A DNA stretch of 64,000 nt, taken from positions 7,866,154 to 7,930,153 of the forward strand of contig NC_088101.1 of assembly GCF_036370855.1 (NCBI RefSeq), written 5' to 3'. Made by a program: the position numbers and the translations under genes. This stretch comes from Dromaius novaehollandiae (lineage: Eukaryota; Chordata; Aves; Casuariiformes; Dromaiidae). Below, in pieces: positions 38,501 through 50,649 of the stretch (its first letter is position 1; each line of letters begins with the position of its first letter). The notes beneath the pieces were generated by a model. The model was given only the letters and a program-made list of their open reading frames with translations. It was not told the origin of the DNA and did not search any database.

Positions 38501-41150
38501 ATCTGAAGCTTTCTGTTTTTCAAGGCCTACTTGCTCACTCATCCACAAGAAAGCAAGGATTGGGATCAGACTTAAGATGTAAGGCTGACTATCTGTGTTT
38601 CTCAATCTCTATGAAACAGACCTGGCGGTTCTTTTCTAATGTACCTCTCTTTCACTGAGTCTAGCTTGGTTGGAAGGAAATGCAAGACAATGGCTATTTC
38701 CTAAATGCTTTGTACTCATGCCAAAGCATTCTTTTGAAAAATACTCAAAGTTCAACAACTGCAACATCTGCATTGCCTGCTTTAGCCTAGGTGCACTACC
38801 AACCTCTGTGCACAACATATGAAATTAGTGAACTGTGTCTAAACATTAGCAAAACCTCTCTGGAATGGGAGGAAAAGTGAATGGTCGGATGCTGTTTAGG
38901 GGGCCAGATAACACAGGCAAAAACCTGAAAAGATCCAAAACGAGGGTAACAAATGGTTATGCGCATGAACACGCTACAGGATACGGGAGTGTGCATCGTT
39001 TTTCTGTCCTCTGGCAGGTCTGCAACACACCACTTAGACGGGTTGTTAACGTCTAGATGTGTGTCTTGCTAGTAGGCTATGGTTTCCAAAATCCGAATCA
39101 TTTTCTGAGTTGGGGCTGCTGTATTTACTGACCTTTGTGCTGAAGAACAGCTGTCCAACATGTGCTATATTATTTAGGAAACCACTCGCCATTAGTCCAA
39201 TCAACAAGGAAATGCAAACTGGTTACTAGCTTGCTGTGGAGGAAAAGAAGAGATGAGCAGAGCTGCCGAGTGTTGGGCTATGTTTCACGCAGATTGCCAT
39301 GAAACTGTGATGGCCAGTATTTTTAATGAGAACTGGCAAAACGCCTAGTAAACACTTGTATCAGAACAAGTGCAACACGCTTATAAAAGTATAACTTTAA
39401 TAAGCAAAATTCTATATTGTAAGCCGTAGCAAACTGAAAGGCAAATCAAGATGCTCTTGAAGCCTTTGTGATTTCATTTGTAACAGCAGCAAGGCAGAAG
39501 GAGAGGAAAGGCCATATACTGAATAGCGAAGAGAACCAACTTTACTTCATGTCTGGTTTGCCGTCCCTAACACACTGACTCTGGGGACTCTGTAGGCCAC
39601 TTTCAAAAAGTTTTCAGGGGAAGCTGGGGGAAAGAGGGACGTTCTCACTTAAAACTGCTAACTACTTCAACTTTAAAAATTCAGTCTAATCAAGCTAGGA
39701 GAAGGTGTGCAACTTTCAGGCACTGCCAAAGCAGAAGATGCTGTTCCCAGCGGCAATAAATCAGCTATGATTAGGGGGGTTGTCACAGGATTCCCTCAGT
39801 GGCTGCAGGCTTATTTTAAGAACATAGTCTGAAATGGCTTTTGCAGAAAAGGGGGGGAGTCTTTGGCGTATTTAATCCAATTACAGAAGAAAGAGCTCTT
39901 GTTTGTTGCACAATATGTGACTTAATCATTTGGTGTTCTTAGTGTCCGAGTCTGCGGTAGGCAAGATTCTCTTGCTTTCTGCTGAAAGGCATTTGCCAAG
40001 CCTAAAAAAAAAGACATGACTTAAGGTTTAAATAGTAAAAGTGTCACTGATGACCTCATAACTTACCTTATGCACCTGGAAAAGACCTAGACAAAAATGC
40101 TAGTTAGCGAACAATTTAAATACCGTAAGCAGAACTGCATTTCTGCAGTTGAGAGTTTTGGTAGAGTTTTGGTCTTTTCTGGAAGAAAAAACACAAGAAG
40201 TGGCAGTGACTTAAGAATGGACAAAGTTTTCGTAAAAGACAAGATTATAAAGGACTGCAGCAGAAGACAGTAGTGGAATTTAGCTGGAGATACGAGGTCA
40301 CAGTAGATGAGAAAGGAGAAGAGAGATTAAAACCAGCTGGAAGACAAATACTTAGCAGAAAAAAGCAGCCGGCTTGAAGGCGTGGTTGTGAATGTCTGAC
40401 AGGAAGCGAGACTATCTAGTACAAAAGAATTAGAGCAGAGAAGAGGCTTTGGGAAAAACAATTAAAAAATGGCAGAGAAGCACAGTGGAGCAATTAATCA
40501 CAGGAGATGAAATGATCATGGTAGCATAGCCAGGACACAACACTGATCATGAAAAAATGAGGCCTAGCTGTAGGAAATGGTGAGAAGACGGTACAGTCTG
40601 CAGTGAGACAGAAAGAGGAGAAGCAGCAATTGAGACTGGCTGCAGGGAGAGGCAGGTTTGTGGCTGAGAAGCGTTGGCAAGTCCATTGCTAGAGCAGGTG
40701 AGCAGGTTATGGTGGACCAAAATGTGGACCTGAGACTGAAAAGGATGCTGCTGGGGGTGGAGAAGAATCCACTGCTCGTCCTTCCCGTTCGGATAGGGAC
40801 AGAGCTGGTGGCTGTGTAAAACATTTGTGGAGCAGTGCTGCTAACCACCCTGGATGGAGAACTGCCCCCAAGAGCATCCTGGGAACAGAAGGTGTGGGGG
40901 GGGGGGGGGACAAACTGGGTAAGAGAGGGATTGATAGAAGGCTTTTAACTTGGATAAGGACCTTGGTAAAGAAAAGACCACAGAAAGTGCTGAAAAGGCA
41001 AGTATCTGTCCTCAAAGGCTGATCCTGGGACTTGTCTTGTTAGAAATTTTCGCTGATGGTCTTCAGTGACAGCTTCATCCTGTGCTGATGAGATCAGCTG
41101 TCATGCAAGGCCAAGAGGTATTGGAAATGCAGACACGGATCTGAATATCA
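35509..41150. other. COQ2-PLAC8 spacer, right part
   Basis: No coding sequence is supported. A block at about 37,296-37,370 resembles 47,070-47,145, so it may be part of the duplicated PLAC8 domain. A run of G lies near 40,896-40,909. Confidence 0.65.
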
Positions 41151-41155
41151 CTATT

Positions 41156-41535
41156 GAAGCCCTGCACTTCCAAAGCAGCTGGGCTCCTGTAAAATGAAGC
41201 ATTTTCCACGCGTAGCCTGGACGATGAGGTGCTGCTGCCTTTGGTGGCAGGCCCTGTCCTGCCCTGCCCACCTCTGTGCTACCAGCCAAGCGCAAAGGAG
41301 TGGGTTCCCTCAGGGACAGTCCGCAGTGCCCAGTCAAGCACTGGAAGCCAGAGTGGGTTTGGGCTGGGCGAGGTGGAGTCCCTGGAGTGGTGCTTTCCAG
41401 GGTTACAAGCCACGCGTGCTTTCGTGGGTAAATTCAGGGAAGCCTGGGGCCATGGTGCGCGGTGCCTGCTTCCCCCGCTGCCACAGGAACCGTTCTGAGC
41501 CTTACAACTTATTGGGCCACCAACGACGATAAGGG
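41156..41535 (+). repeat. PLAC8 upstream block, copy 1
   Basis: Sequence about 1 kb upstream of the first PLAC8 coding exon that matches 50,284-50,510 upstream of the second gene. Shared words include GAAGCCCTG, AAGCAGCTGGG and GGACGATGAG. Its conservation between paralogues makes it a candidate promoter or first non-coding exon. Confidence 0.6.
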
Positions 41536-42513
41536 TGGTGGTGTCCTAGCAAGGTACCGCTGCATATGTGTGGGTCTGTGAGCATGTGAAAGGTGCTTTT
41601 TGGCAGTGGTGTCAGTCTTCACGGACATTAATAATGTGCTGGGAACTGGCTGTGTGTCTGGCCGATTATTAGCTGGGTTTAATTATTGCTTTTATTATTG
41701 CTGTGTATTTTAGGAGAATGTCCATCTTTGAGTATGGCAACACAAGAACACACTGATTTTAACGATATCTGCCTCCTAAATATTTACTGGTGCCTATAAG
41801 TGAAGGGAAACAGTAGTCCTGTGAAACATTTTATTATTATTATTAATGTGAAGAGCTACTCACGAGAACTTCTAGTGAAAACATATTCAGACCAGTGTGA
41901 TATTTGGGTTGAGTGTTAGGCATGAAGAGACATGATGTATGGATACTGTATTTACATTCATGATATGTATTTATGCACATTGCTTCTTCCTGTTTTATTG
42001 ATGTTAGAACCCTTCCTGCTTTGGTCTTTCATGGAAGCAAAAGGGATTTTTTTTGTCTGAGTAAAGTGCTAGTGAAAATCTCTGAATCCGCGCTGAAAAA
42101 CAGCAGCAAGAGGGTAAGATTTTCATTTCTCAGCACCATCCTGAGTGTTTTGTGTTTCCCAGATCTAAAGTCATAAGCTGTGGCAGAGAAGGGCAAAATT
42201 CTTCCAGAAATAACTAAGGAACCACTAGCTGTTAGTCATGGAGTGAAATGGTGCCTTTCCTCTGAATAGGGAGAGTTATTCTTGATTTTGAGGTGAGAAA
42301 GAAGGAGGCTTTTGAATGAAAGTATGCAACCGTTCAGCATCCAGGTGGGGAAGCATTAGCAAATTTTACCCCATGGATGACTTCACTGGCTGCTACAGTT
42401 TGGCCAGCTCCATCCATCCAATCTACCTGCTTTCTTTCCTGCAAGGTGTCACTAACTGTCCTGTTCCTCCCCTTTCTCTTTCAGAAGGTCAAGGTGATCT
42501 GAAGAAACTAGAG

Positions 42514-44502
42514 ATGGCCTCTCCGCCCGTTGTTACAACCCAGCCTCAGTATGGCGTGCCTGTTTCGTCCGTATCAATAAATACGTGGCAGACAGGCCTG
42601 ATGGACTGTTGCACTGACTGTGCAGTGTGTAAGTGCATAACTGGATATCTTATTTCGACCATCCGTGTGAAGAGGGGCTTCAGGCAGCTGCTGAAATGAG
42701 TGGTGTGGTGTGGTTTGTCCCATGCCTTCTCGGAGCCGTTCTTGAAGCGATGCTAACACCTGCTTGTTCAGATAAATAGTGGAATAACTAGAGCCGTGTA
42801 ACCTGTTCCCCAAAAGGTGTTCTTTGGTGGTGGGATAATGAACACCTACTTTGAAATGCTCCCAGATACGAGGCTCAGGCAACATTTCTGATGGTGGAGG
42901 TGGGCTGGGTTACCACACTGCGTTGTCCCTCACCTCACCTTGTTACTTCTGGCTAAGAAAGCAGGACCTCGTTCCTCATTGCTGACAGCAGGCTAATGGA
43001 AGTGTGTCAGGTGTTCATCCTGTTGCAAAACCAGTTTTTCTTGGTGAAGACAGTACAGGCAGCCCTGATTAGCGGACAAAAAACTGCAGGAAACTTGCAG
43101 TCTCTCGTGCCATAGCCGTTCAGTTCTCTCAAAGATCTCTTCCTCCGCTGTCCCAGCTCTGGTCTACCAACATGCCCCTGTGTTTCTCCTATTTTTCTAG
43201 GCACGTCTGCTTCCCTCCTAAGGGTAGCTTTGACAGGGACAGGCTACAGGAACCAGAGGCAAACCCTCACTTGTTACTGTTTCATCTTATTCCAGGCTTC
43301 TGCGGGATGTTCTGCTTTCCTTGTCTTGCCTGTCAGGTGGCTGGGGATATGGGTGAGTGCTGCTTGTGCGGTACCAGTGTGGCGATGAGGACCCTCTACC
43401 GCACCAGATACAATATCCCGGTTAGTGATTAATCGTTTATTTCACCTTGCTCAGAGAATAAACATTAAATGCCCTTGGAGGCCCCTCTCTTTGGACATAA
43501 TGAACGTGTGGAGGGCAACAGCATTCTTTGTTTGCCGTTTTTCACTCATTCTTCAATGTTTTATTTCCTGAGTGATGCTGGGAGCACAGAATGGGAGTCA
43601 GGAGACATTAGCCACACAAATCCCTTGACTGCTTTTAGAAAATTGATTTTGATCTTATGCAACTCCTTTACAGCATCCTTCATCACATGAAGGCAGGTTC
43701 CCTGCAGCACTGCAAAAGGTCCTAGAAACATGTCCTGCTTTCAGGTGTTGTTGACCACAGTGATTCACAGGGTCTGGGCTGCTTCTTCTCCACTCTATAA
43801 TGAACATTATATATAGGAAAAGTTTTGAAATAATTGGAGGCATAATCAAGAATAAATTCAGTCACTTTTTATGCCTACTCATTCCCTCCTTTGAGGAGAT
43901 GTGCTGGCTGGCTATTATTACACAGATAAACCTCTCTAAAAGGCATTGGAGAATGGTGTTCATTCATATACGGTACATTTGGCAAATCATTTATTTTCAG
44001 AGGTAAATTAGTATTGTTCGTAGCACAAACCAAAGTAACCCAATTCCAGTTCACCAAAATTGCCTCTTTTTTTGTGTGTGTTTTTCCCCTCAGTCTTAAC
44101 CTAAGGAGCCACAATATAGCTGAATAGCTGTCTGAATGCTCTATTAAGTTATTTCTTTTTTCTTTATATTTTCTAGTTGTTTTGCAAGTCCTCTATATTA
44201 TACAACAAGTAGAGTCATTAATATTGAAATGTTTTAGCATTTTTAAAGACTGCTACTCTAGATTCTGGAGCTCAATGCAAAAAAGAGCATCAGAGAGGAA
44301 GCAAAAGACACATGATGTGGACTATGATTAACTTATTCTTAGATTAAATGATTTTTGGAAAGGTCTACATTCCTAAATAATTTCTGTTTAACAGGGATCC
44401 ATTTGCTCTGATTGTTGTGTCACCATGTGTTGTCCTGTGTGCTCCGTTTGTCAAATAAAGAGAGATATTAACAGGAGGAGAGCACGTGGCATATTCTGGT
44501 AA
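42514..44502 (+). CDS. PLAC8: PLAC8 cysteine-rich protein
   Basis: Small cysteine-rich protein of the PLAC8/cornifelin family; its molecular role is only partly known. Coding exons are 42514-42628, 43296-43420 and 44395-44498, with canonical sites and matching phases; the acceptor before the ATG is at 42,484. The product is 114 residues against 115 in human. It starts MASPPVVTTQP and contains WQTGLMDCCTDCAVC, the core FCFPCLACQVAGDMGECCLCG, AMRTLYRTRYNIP, then CQIKRDINRRRARGIF. Reading straight on gives one extra Trp and TAA at 44,500-44,502. Using the GTAAGT donor at 44,499 and the AG acceptor ending at 44,947 gives TGA directly after Phe, which ends the protein like human (RTF). I prefer the spliced form. 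A diverged copy lies 8 kb downstream. Confidence 0.93.
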
Positions 44503-44947
44503 GTTTGGCTGATTGTTGCTTGTTTGTAAAGCTACCACATGAAGCCCAGCAGAAGCTCAGGCTCTCGTGGTCCACCAGTGGCTGGCATAAGGCATATGGT
44601 TGCTGTGATGCAGAACTGGAAATAACCAGGTGGTAACAGTGACCTGTCCCGCAGCAAGACATTACCAGGAGCCTTCTGTGAGGGAGGAGACCAACGTCTC
44701 TGGGAGGGTGTTTGCGGGGCCTCAGCTCTCTGGAGGGGAGGGAGGTGGGGGCAAAAACCAGCTGAGACGGTTCATCAGGACTGCGGGCCGGCTGGCGGGG
44801 TGACGAGGAGGCGCTGCGACGGCAACGGGCGGGCGGCTGGTGGGGCTGGGGCATTCAGGGTGAGCAGGGGCTGGCGACACACAGCCCTGCTTGCTCGCGC
44901 GGTGGCATGGGCTGCCCAGGGTTCATCCACCCTTTGTTGTGTGACAG

Positions 44948-45150
44948 ATCGGCCGTGGGCTCCAGCGTTCCTGTCCCCGTCCCATGGCGGATGCCATTGG
45001 CCTTTCCGGGTGCTGCAGAGTCGCTACATGCCGGAGTCGCCAGCTGCGCTTTCGGTTTGGAAACGTGCCATGGATGCTTTTGCTTGATTGTTACTGCTTC
45101 CTCTTTTCCACGTTACAATCATCAATAAACCGCACTGCTTGGCTTCACTT
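44948..45150 (+). other. PLAC8 last exon, 3' UTR (inferred)
   Basis: Sequence after the AG at 44,946-44,947. It is conserved with 52,265-52,470 downstream of the second copy, including CCCGTCCC, GGCGGATGC and the AATAAA signal. The conservation and the matching donor/acceptor pairs support a 3' UTR exon. Confidence 0.65.
45124..45129 (+). terminator. PLAC8 poly(A) signal
   Basis: AATAAA in ATCAATAAACCGCACTGCTT. The same context occurs in the paralogue at 52,441. It marks the end of the first PLAC8 transcript. Confidence 0.75.
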
Positions 45151-47837
45151 GCACTATGTGTCATCTTTCTGTACCACCTGAGATGTCTTGAGAAACTCTT
45201 CCTCCTCTTGTTACTTCCATTTTAGCAGCTTCCCTCTGTCCATAGTGCAGCTGAGATTTCTCTGTGCTCTATTGCAGAGAGAGATTTTGACTACTTTTTT
45301 TTATTTACAGAGCTTTTAAAAAGTATTTTTAATCTGTATGAGATGTCTGTTTTACTCATCCAGAATGTAAACCATGGAAATAATTTTTTTTTTATTTTCT
45401 TGGCCTGAAGCTGGTTTTTCCAAGAAGTGACATTATTTCAAATTACTACAGCAACAAAAAAAGATTTAAAAAGGAAACATGGGTGCACGCTTTGCAGTGT
45501 CTTCTCTTTGGGAATGACAGCTTTCAGCCAAATGCTGTTTTTGTGATAGGAGAAGGGAAAAGCAGATGTGGGTTGTATGGGGGTCAAAGCCCCACTCCAG
45601 GGCCCAGCAGCCCCTTCCCTGCAGGCAGCAAGGGTCTCTGAGCGTGGAGCTGCCTCGGTTTCCATGGTCTGGGCTGGCTGCAGGAAAATGCATACCCTGA
45701 AGTGCAGCGACTGAGGCTGTCCTGGGTGTCAGAGCTTCACACGCTGCAAGAAAGCATCATGGAAAAGCAAATGCAGTCTTTACAACTCCCGTGTCTTTTT
45801 ACCTGCAACCTTCTCCTCCAGCACTGCCTTTCCTGACCTGGCAGAGAAAGTGCTCCTTACAGCTCTGCCATGCTCAATTCTGGATATATCTCTACAGTGA
45901 TTTTTGGCCATCTGTCACAAGCCAAACTTGTGCATTGCAAAGCAAAAGTGAGCAGAAGCCTTCGTGGTGAACATGCTCCTCCAAGGAGACTGCCAATAAA
46001 TTCACCCCCGCTTGTGTGTAAAAACGTTGTTGGGTAGGCAAAGCCCTCTTCAAGGGCACACTGCCACCCCCTGACCACAGCAAGACAGAGCACGTTGGCT
46101 GAGGATTTAGTCTTACAAATACGGGTTTTGCCTAAAACACACCAGAGAGGCAGCAGAGGAGTTGTAGCTGCCCTCATTCCATCCTTTGTGGAAAGGTACT
46201 AAAGGACTCCCAACTTTGCTCTTAGAAAATCAGAATTTTTGCAGCAGGGACCCAAGAAATGTATTGCAATTCAGCACCGCTCAGTACCATTGTCTAGCTG
46301 GCTTCTTGTGCTTATAGCTAAGGGAAGTCAGGAATCCCCTCCGCAAAACATGTGGCCTCTCTTTTACGTGAGACTCGGATGTTGTAAACGTGTGGCTGAG
46401 CTTCGCCTGCGCTGCGGGGCAGAGCGACGCGCTGGCACTCCCTGCGAGCCAGGCCCCGCGTTGTCCAGCCTGTCTTTTGGATATGCTGTAGAAAGCGGGA
46501 GAACTAAACTGTCACCCTAAGAAAACTGAGGAGAGAGAAGAAATACCACATGTTAGGGCTTTTTCCAGCGCGGCGTAAGGAAATGATAAGAATTTGTATC
46601 CAGGGCTTGAGGCAGCGCCTGCATCACCCAGAGGAGTCACTTCTTTATGATGGCCAGGCTTAACTGTAAAACTGCCTGGCAGGAATTGTACCTCCGCCAG
46701 GAAATGTCTTAAAGCAGTGCAAAAGCTCGAATGCAAACTTTCCTTCTCTGAAAACTGTTACTCTCTGAAACTAGTAGCTCTGACAAAGCATCTGGGCAAG
46801 TGTGAGAAAATGCGAGGGACGGCAACCAGAGCCCTGGAAAAGCAGCAAGCCTCCTGAAGGGATGCGCTCAGCGGAGAGGCCGGCGTTGCGCTATTTGCTT
46901 TGTTAGACAGAGCGGAGGTTGCCCTGTGCGCTGCGCCCAGCGCACGTACGAAAGGTGAGGAGCAGGGAAAGGCAGCTCGCCTGCCCGGACGAGGGCTGCT
47001 CGCAGGAGGTACGTGCATTTGCCTCTGTTTCATTTGGCAAGGTTGGCTGGGTAAAAATACGGGTACGCGCTTAGCTGCTGGACTGGTCGTTGCCTAGGAA
47101 GGAGAGGCAGTGAAAATAGAAGTGCTCTTTTCTGTCTTACAGGCTGCTTCAAAGCAAAATTAACGGGTCAGGTGCTACCGATGGGCACTTTAACAAAAGC
47201 ACGCAGCAAAGTTAGACGGGGCATAGCGACGCGGTGCGTGCGGGGCCCGGCAGAGCCGCTGCTGAGCTGCTGCAGGGCTGAGGCTGGGCACCGGTCAGGC
47301 TCGGCGCTTGCTCCGCTGCTGGAGGGGAGCTGGGTCTCATTTCGGGAGAGAATTGTTCCTCAGCTACGGCTTCTTATTTCTGTGAGGATGGCTGTGTCAC
47401 AGGCAAAGCGCTCTTGATTTGGGGAACTTTTTACCTAACTTAATTTATTGCCAGTTAATGCAAACTTCTAATCACTGATTTCAGTATTGTGAGAAAATAA
47501 GAAACATAAATAATTAAACAAAGACTTAACACCCTTCCTCTGTTCTTCCAGGGCTCAAATTAAGCCAAACACTGCTCTGTCCATCCCAAATCCCTTTGGC
47601 GAAGCGATGGGCAGCGCAGGAGGGTGGGATAGTGCAGGTGTGTGTGACTTTTTCTTCCTGCTGCCTCTCCATGCTTCTTACTGCTTTTCTGCCACTGCCC
47701 AGCATCCCCACCGTGGCATGGGTTGCAGTCCCTTGGGGCGTCCTTTTTCGGATGTGGGTGGGGTCTTCTTGGAGGTGCCCCCCCGGCCCGTGAGCACTGC
47801 TTTCCAGGAGGGTGTCTCTTATGCGGGGGCGTATGCA
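45151..47837. other. Spacer between PLAC8 copies, left part
   Basis: No supported gene. Moderately GC-rich sequence around 46,400-47,400 has no donor/acceptor-bounded exon that I could recognise. The 47,070-47,145 block resembles 37,296-37,370. Confidence 0.6.
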
Positions 47838-48115
47838 CGAGCGAGCAAGGCACGCGTGTAAACCAACTGTGTGTGCATGCGGGAAGCAACCAGGTGCTCA
47901 CGCAGGAACGGATTGGGTGCTCCTGCGTACATTAACTGGGTGCTCATGTGCCGATTGAGCACTCGTGCATGAACTAGCTGGGTGCTCAAGTTTAAATTAG
48001 TATGTGCTTGTGCGTAAATGAAGTGGGAGAACTAATTGCACGCTCAAGTGCTGATTGTGGGCAGAGTAATGGTGCACTGGTGCATCAATACATGTGTGCT
48101 CGTGTGAAGATAGGC
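47838..48115 (+). repeat. Decayed minisatellite
   Basis: Degenerate repeat of about 25-35 bp built on words such as CTGGGTGCTCATGTGC and GAGCACTCGTGCATGAACTA, with at least six recognisable units. The units are too diverged for an exact period by eye. Confidence 0.7.
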
Positions 48116-49260
48116 TTTGTGCCCTGTCCTGCACCCGGCACCCTCAGCCATGCCAGCCCTCGGGGTGGGGTGCTGGGTGCTTGCTGGAGCCTGCGTCAAA
48201 GGTCTGCACTGACAGCTCTTGGGCTTGTCATTGAGCAGTAAAAACAACGCTCTGTGTATCCCTTCAAACAGCTGGTTTAGCAACAGTAAGAAAATACCTT
48301 TGTCTTTTAGCCTTCAGGATAAGTTGGTTAATGAGGCAATCCTGCTAAATGGCTGTTTGCTCTTCAGGGTAACTAGCGGGCTGGAATTATATAATGGAAG
48401 AAGATACTGGTATCTCACTCACAATCAGTCTAGTTGTACTACTGCTGCTTGCAAAAAGTCCCTCATGAACAAATCATACGGAGAGTTTCTACAGTCCTTC
48501 TTCCATGTTGTATTTTGTGTTATGGCAGAATCAAACTGCCTTCTTCTTTTTGCATAGTTATGGGGAAAAAGGGCTTCCTTGCTGCGAAAACTCCTGGGAG
48601 GCAGTATTTAGCTGTCAGGCAGTGGTCTGCGTTTGAAGAGCAGGGCAGGATTTCTAAAGGCAGAAAAATGTGTCCAAGCCAGTCTGTAAATGATGGCGAA
48701 GTATCTGTTCTGCCTGTAGAGCACCTAAGCCACTTGCTGCATGCTGACAACAGTCAATACAAATGACATTCCAGGAAACACCCTTCTATCTCTCTGGTAT
48801 TAATTGAAGGTAATGCATTTAATGGTCTTTTTTGAGTGCTCCAGATAGTAATATACTTATTATACTGTATTTCTGGAATCTCGCTTTTACTGCTTAAATT
48901 CTGTGTCAGTGTGTAATGCCACCACGAAAGCAATCCCATTCATTTTTAATAGAATCACAGGAATTAATGCCATCTTCCCTTTCTTTAAAAAGCAAATGAT
49001 CTCCTCGTTTTCTTCCTGCCCCTCCCAGCATCCCAAAATTCAGACGTCAAGCCCTCCCTGGCTGTGGGGAACAGACAAGGCACTGTGTACTCCAAAGCCC
49101 TGCTGAAGAGGGGAAGGTGTCACTGTTCACAGATGGGGAGCAGGACCGGGCGCAGGCCGGGTGGTCTCTCCCTGCCCATGGACACACGCCCCAGCTTGTG
49201 CAGGGTATGATAACAAGGCCTTTGTCACCACCGCCGCTATTATCTGCTACCAACCACTTG
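48116..49260. other. Spacer between PLAC8 copies, middle part
   Basis: Nothing recognisable as a gene, RNA or mobile element. Confidence 0.6.
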
Positions 49261-49264
49261 CGGC

Positions 49265-49635
49265 CTAAACTGATGTCAAGAGCCTGACCCACACCAAAGC
49301 TGCCTCATAAATCAAGTGAAAGGGGAATTAATATCTACAGCTACATGCTGATCAGGCATGAGAACCCATGATGGGGGCCTCCACTACTTAGTTCTCTAAA
49401 TCTGAAGGGTGGAGACCTTTGTCACAAGTTTTCATTAATTTCTTTTCCCTTCCCTTTTGAAAACCCAGCCAGTGGGGTACCCCTGCTTGCTCTGTCTGTA
49501 GTGTAGTGTGTTATTTTTACCCTGTTAAATACGGAACTTGCTATATTGTTTAAACTCTCTTGCTTAAGGATACTGGTGCACTTAATAAATATCTGAAACC
49601 TGATAACCGCCTGGCTGTTTGGTCAGTGAAGCATT
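49265..49635 (+). mobile_element. Possible solo LTR fragment (ERV fossil)
   Basis: The segment carries an AATAAATA poly(A)-like signal near 49,584 followed by the LTR-end-like CCTGATAACCGCCTGGCTG. No internal viral sequence, target duplication or second LTR was found. The family and both ends are unknown, and it may be ordinary spacer. Confidence 0.2.
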
Positions 49636-50203
49636 AAAAGAAAAATACACGTCACCGCGCTGGCCACGAGCGGTGTTTGTGACACTGGTTACATATGGGA
49701 AGGGAGCACTGGGCTGTTCTGCACAAACGCCGTAACCTGCAGCGTGCAGCTGTACCTAATGTGCTGGCAGCACAAATGTGCTGAAGCCAACGCGGCAAGG
49801 GCAGACGGGGAAAAGATTAGCCAGACACTCTGTCAAACGCACGTAACGCTAGTAATGAAAATATCTGCTAGCTGCGTGGGGAAACAAGTGAAAGCACCAG
49901 AGAAAAGGCAGGCCCAGCTGACCCAAGCGTGGCAGAGGCCAAGGAAGAGAAGGACAAGGGGCTAGGAGAGATGAGCAAGGGAGGAGGAAAGGGAAAGAGG
50001 ATCATGTTTATCAGAGTGAAAAATAACAAGGAAAAACAGCTGCCTCAAAACCTGCCAGGAAAACAGGTTGATAAGAAAACAGAGAAAAGGAAGAGCATGC
50101 CCTGGAAGCTGCTGAGGAGCAAAGCACAACAATAGGATGATTAATGAGAGCTTAAGAGAGGTGGGACAGAGCTCCGAAAGCTTCAGAGCACTGTGAATGC
50201 AAA

Positions 50204-50225
50204 ACAACAACAACAACAACAACAA
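50204..50225 (+). repeat. (CAA)n microsatellite
   Basis: Seven tandem CAA units shortly upstream of the second PLAC8 copy. Confidence 0.93.
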
Positions 50226-50283
50226 AACAGATAGAAGAGATAATGGAGACATTTAACCCAGAGATCAGCAGACAGGATTGACC

Positions 50284-50510
50284 TACAGAAGCCCTGTGCT
50301 TCTGAAGCAGCTGGGCCCCTGGAAAATGAAGAATTTTCCATGTATAGGCGGGACGATGAGATTTACTGCCCCCGGACTAGCCCTGCTGGCTCCGAGCATG
50401 CCGCTCCTTGCCCCCAGGCCTGCTGCTGCCAATGGGAACCATTCTGGACCTCACAGCTTGTTCAGCCACTGGTGAGAGGGAGGGTGGTGGTGTCCCGTGA
50501 TGGGGATCTG
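50284..50510 (+). repeat. PLAC8 upstream block, copy 2
   Basis: Counterpart of 41,156-41,535. It lies only about 0.2 kb from the coding acceptor here against about 1 kb in the first copy, so the duplicate has been shortened. Confidence 0.6.
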
Positions 50511-50649
50511 CAAGGTATGCAGGCCACTATCTCATCTGAGTACAGCAGCATGAGCAAGATATCCAGTTTAGAAATAGCTATAGTATCTTTCTTCCATACC
50601 TCTCCCTTCCAGAACAGAAACTGCCTCAAGTGACCCAAAAGCTGTGAAA

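Noticed and set aside
44499-44502. TAA at 44,500-44,502 as the sole end of PLAC8
   Set aside because: The same bases form a GTAAGT donor conserved in both copies, and splicing restores the human-like C-terminus. The unspliced end is kept only as an alternative.
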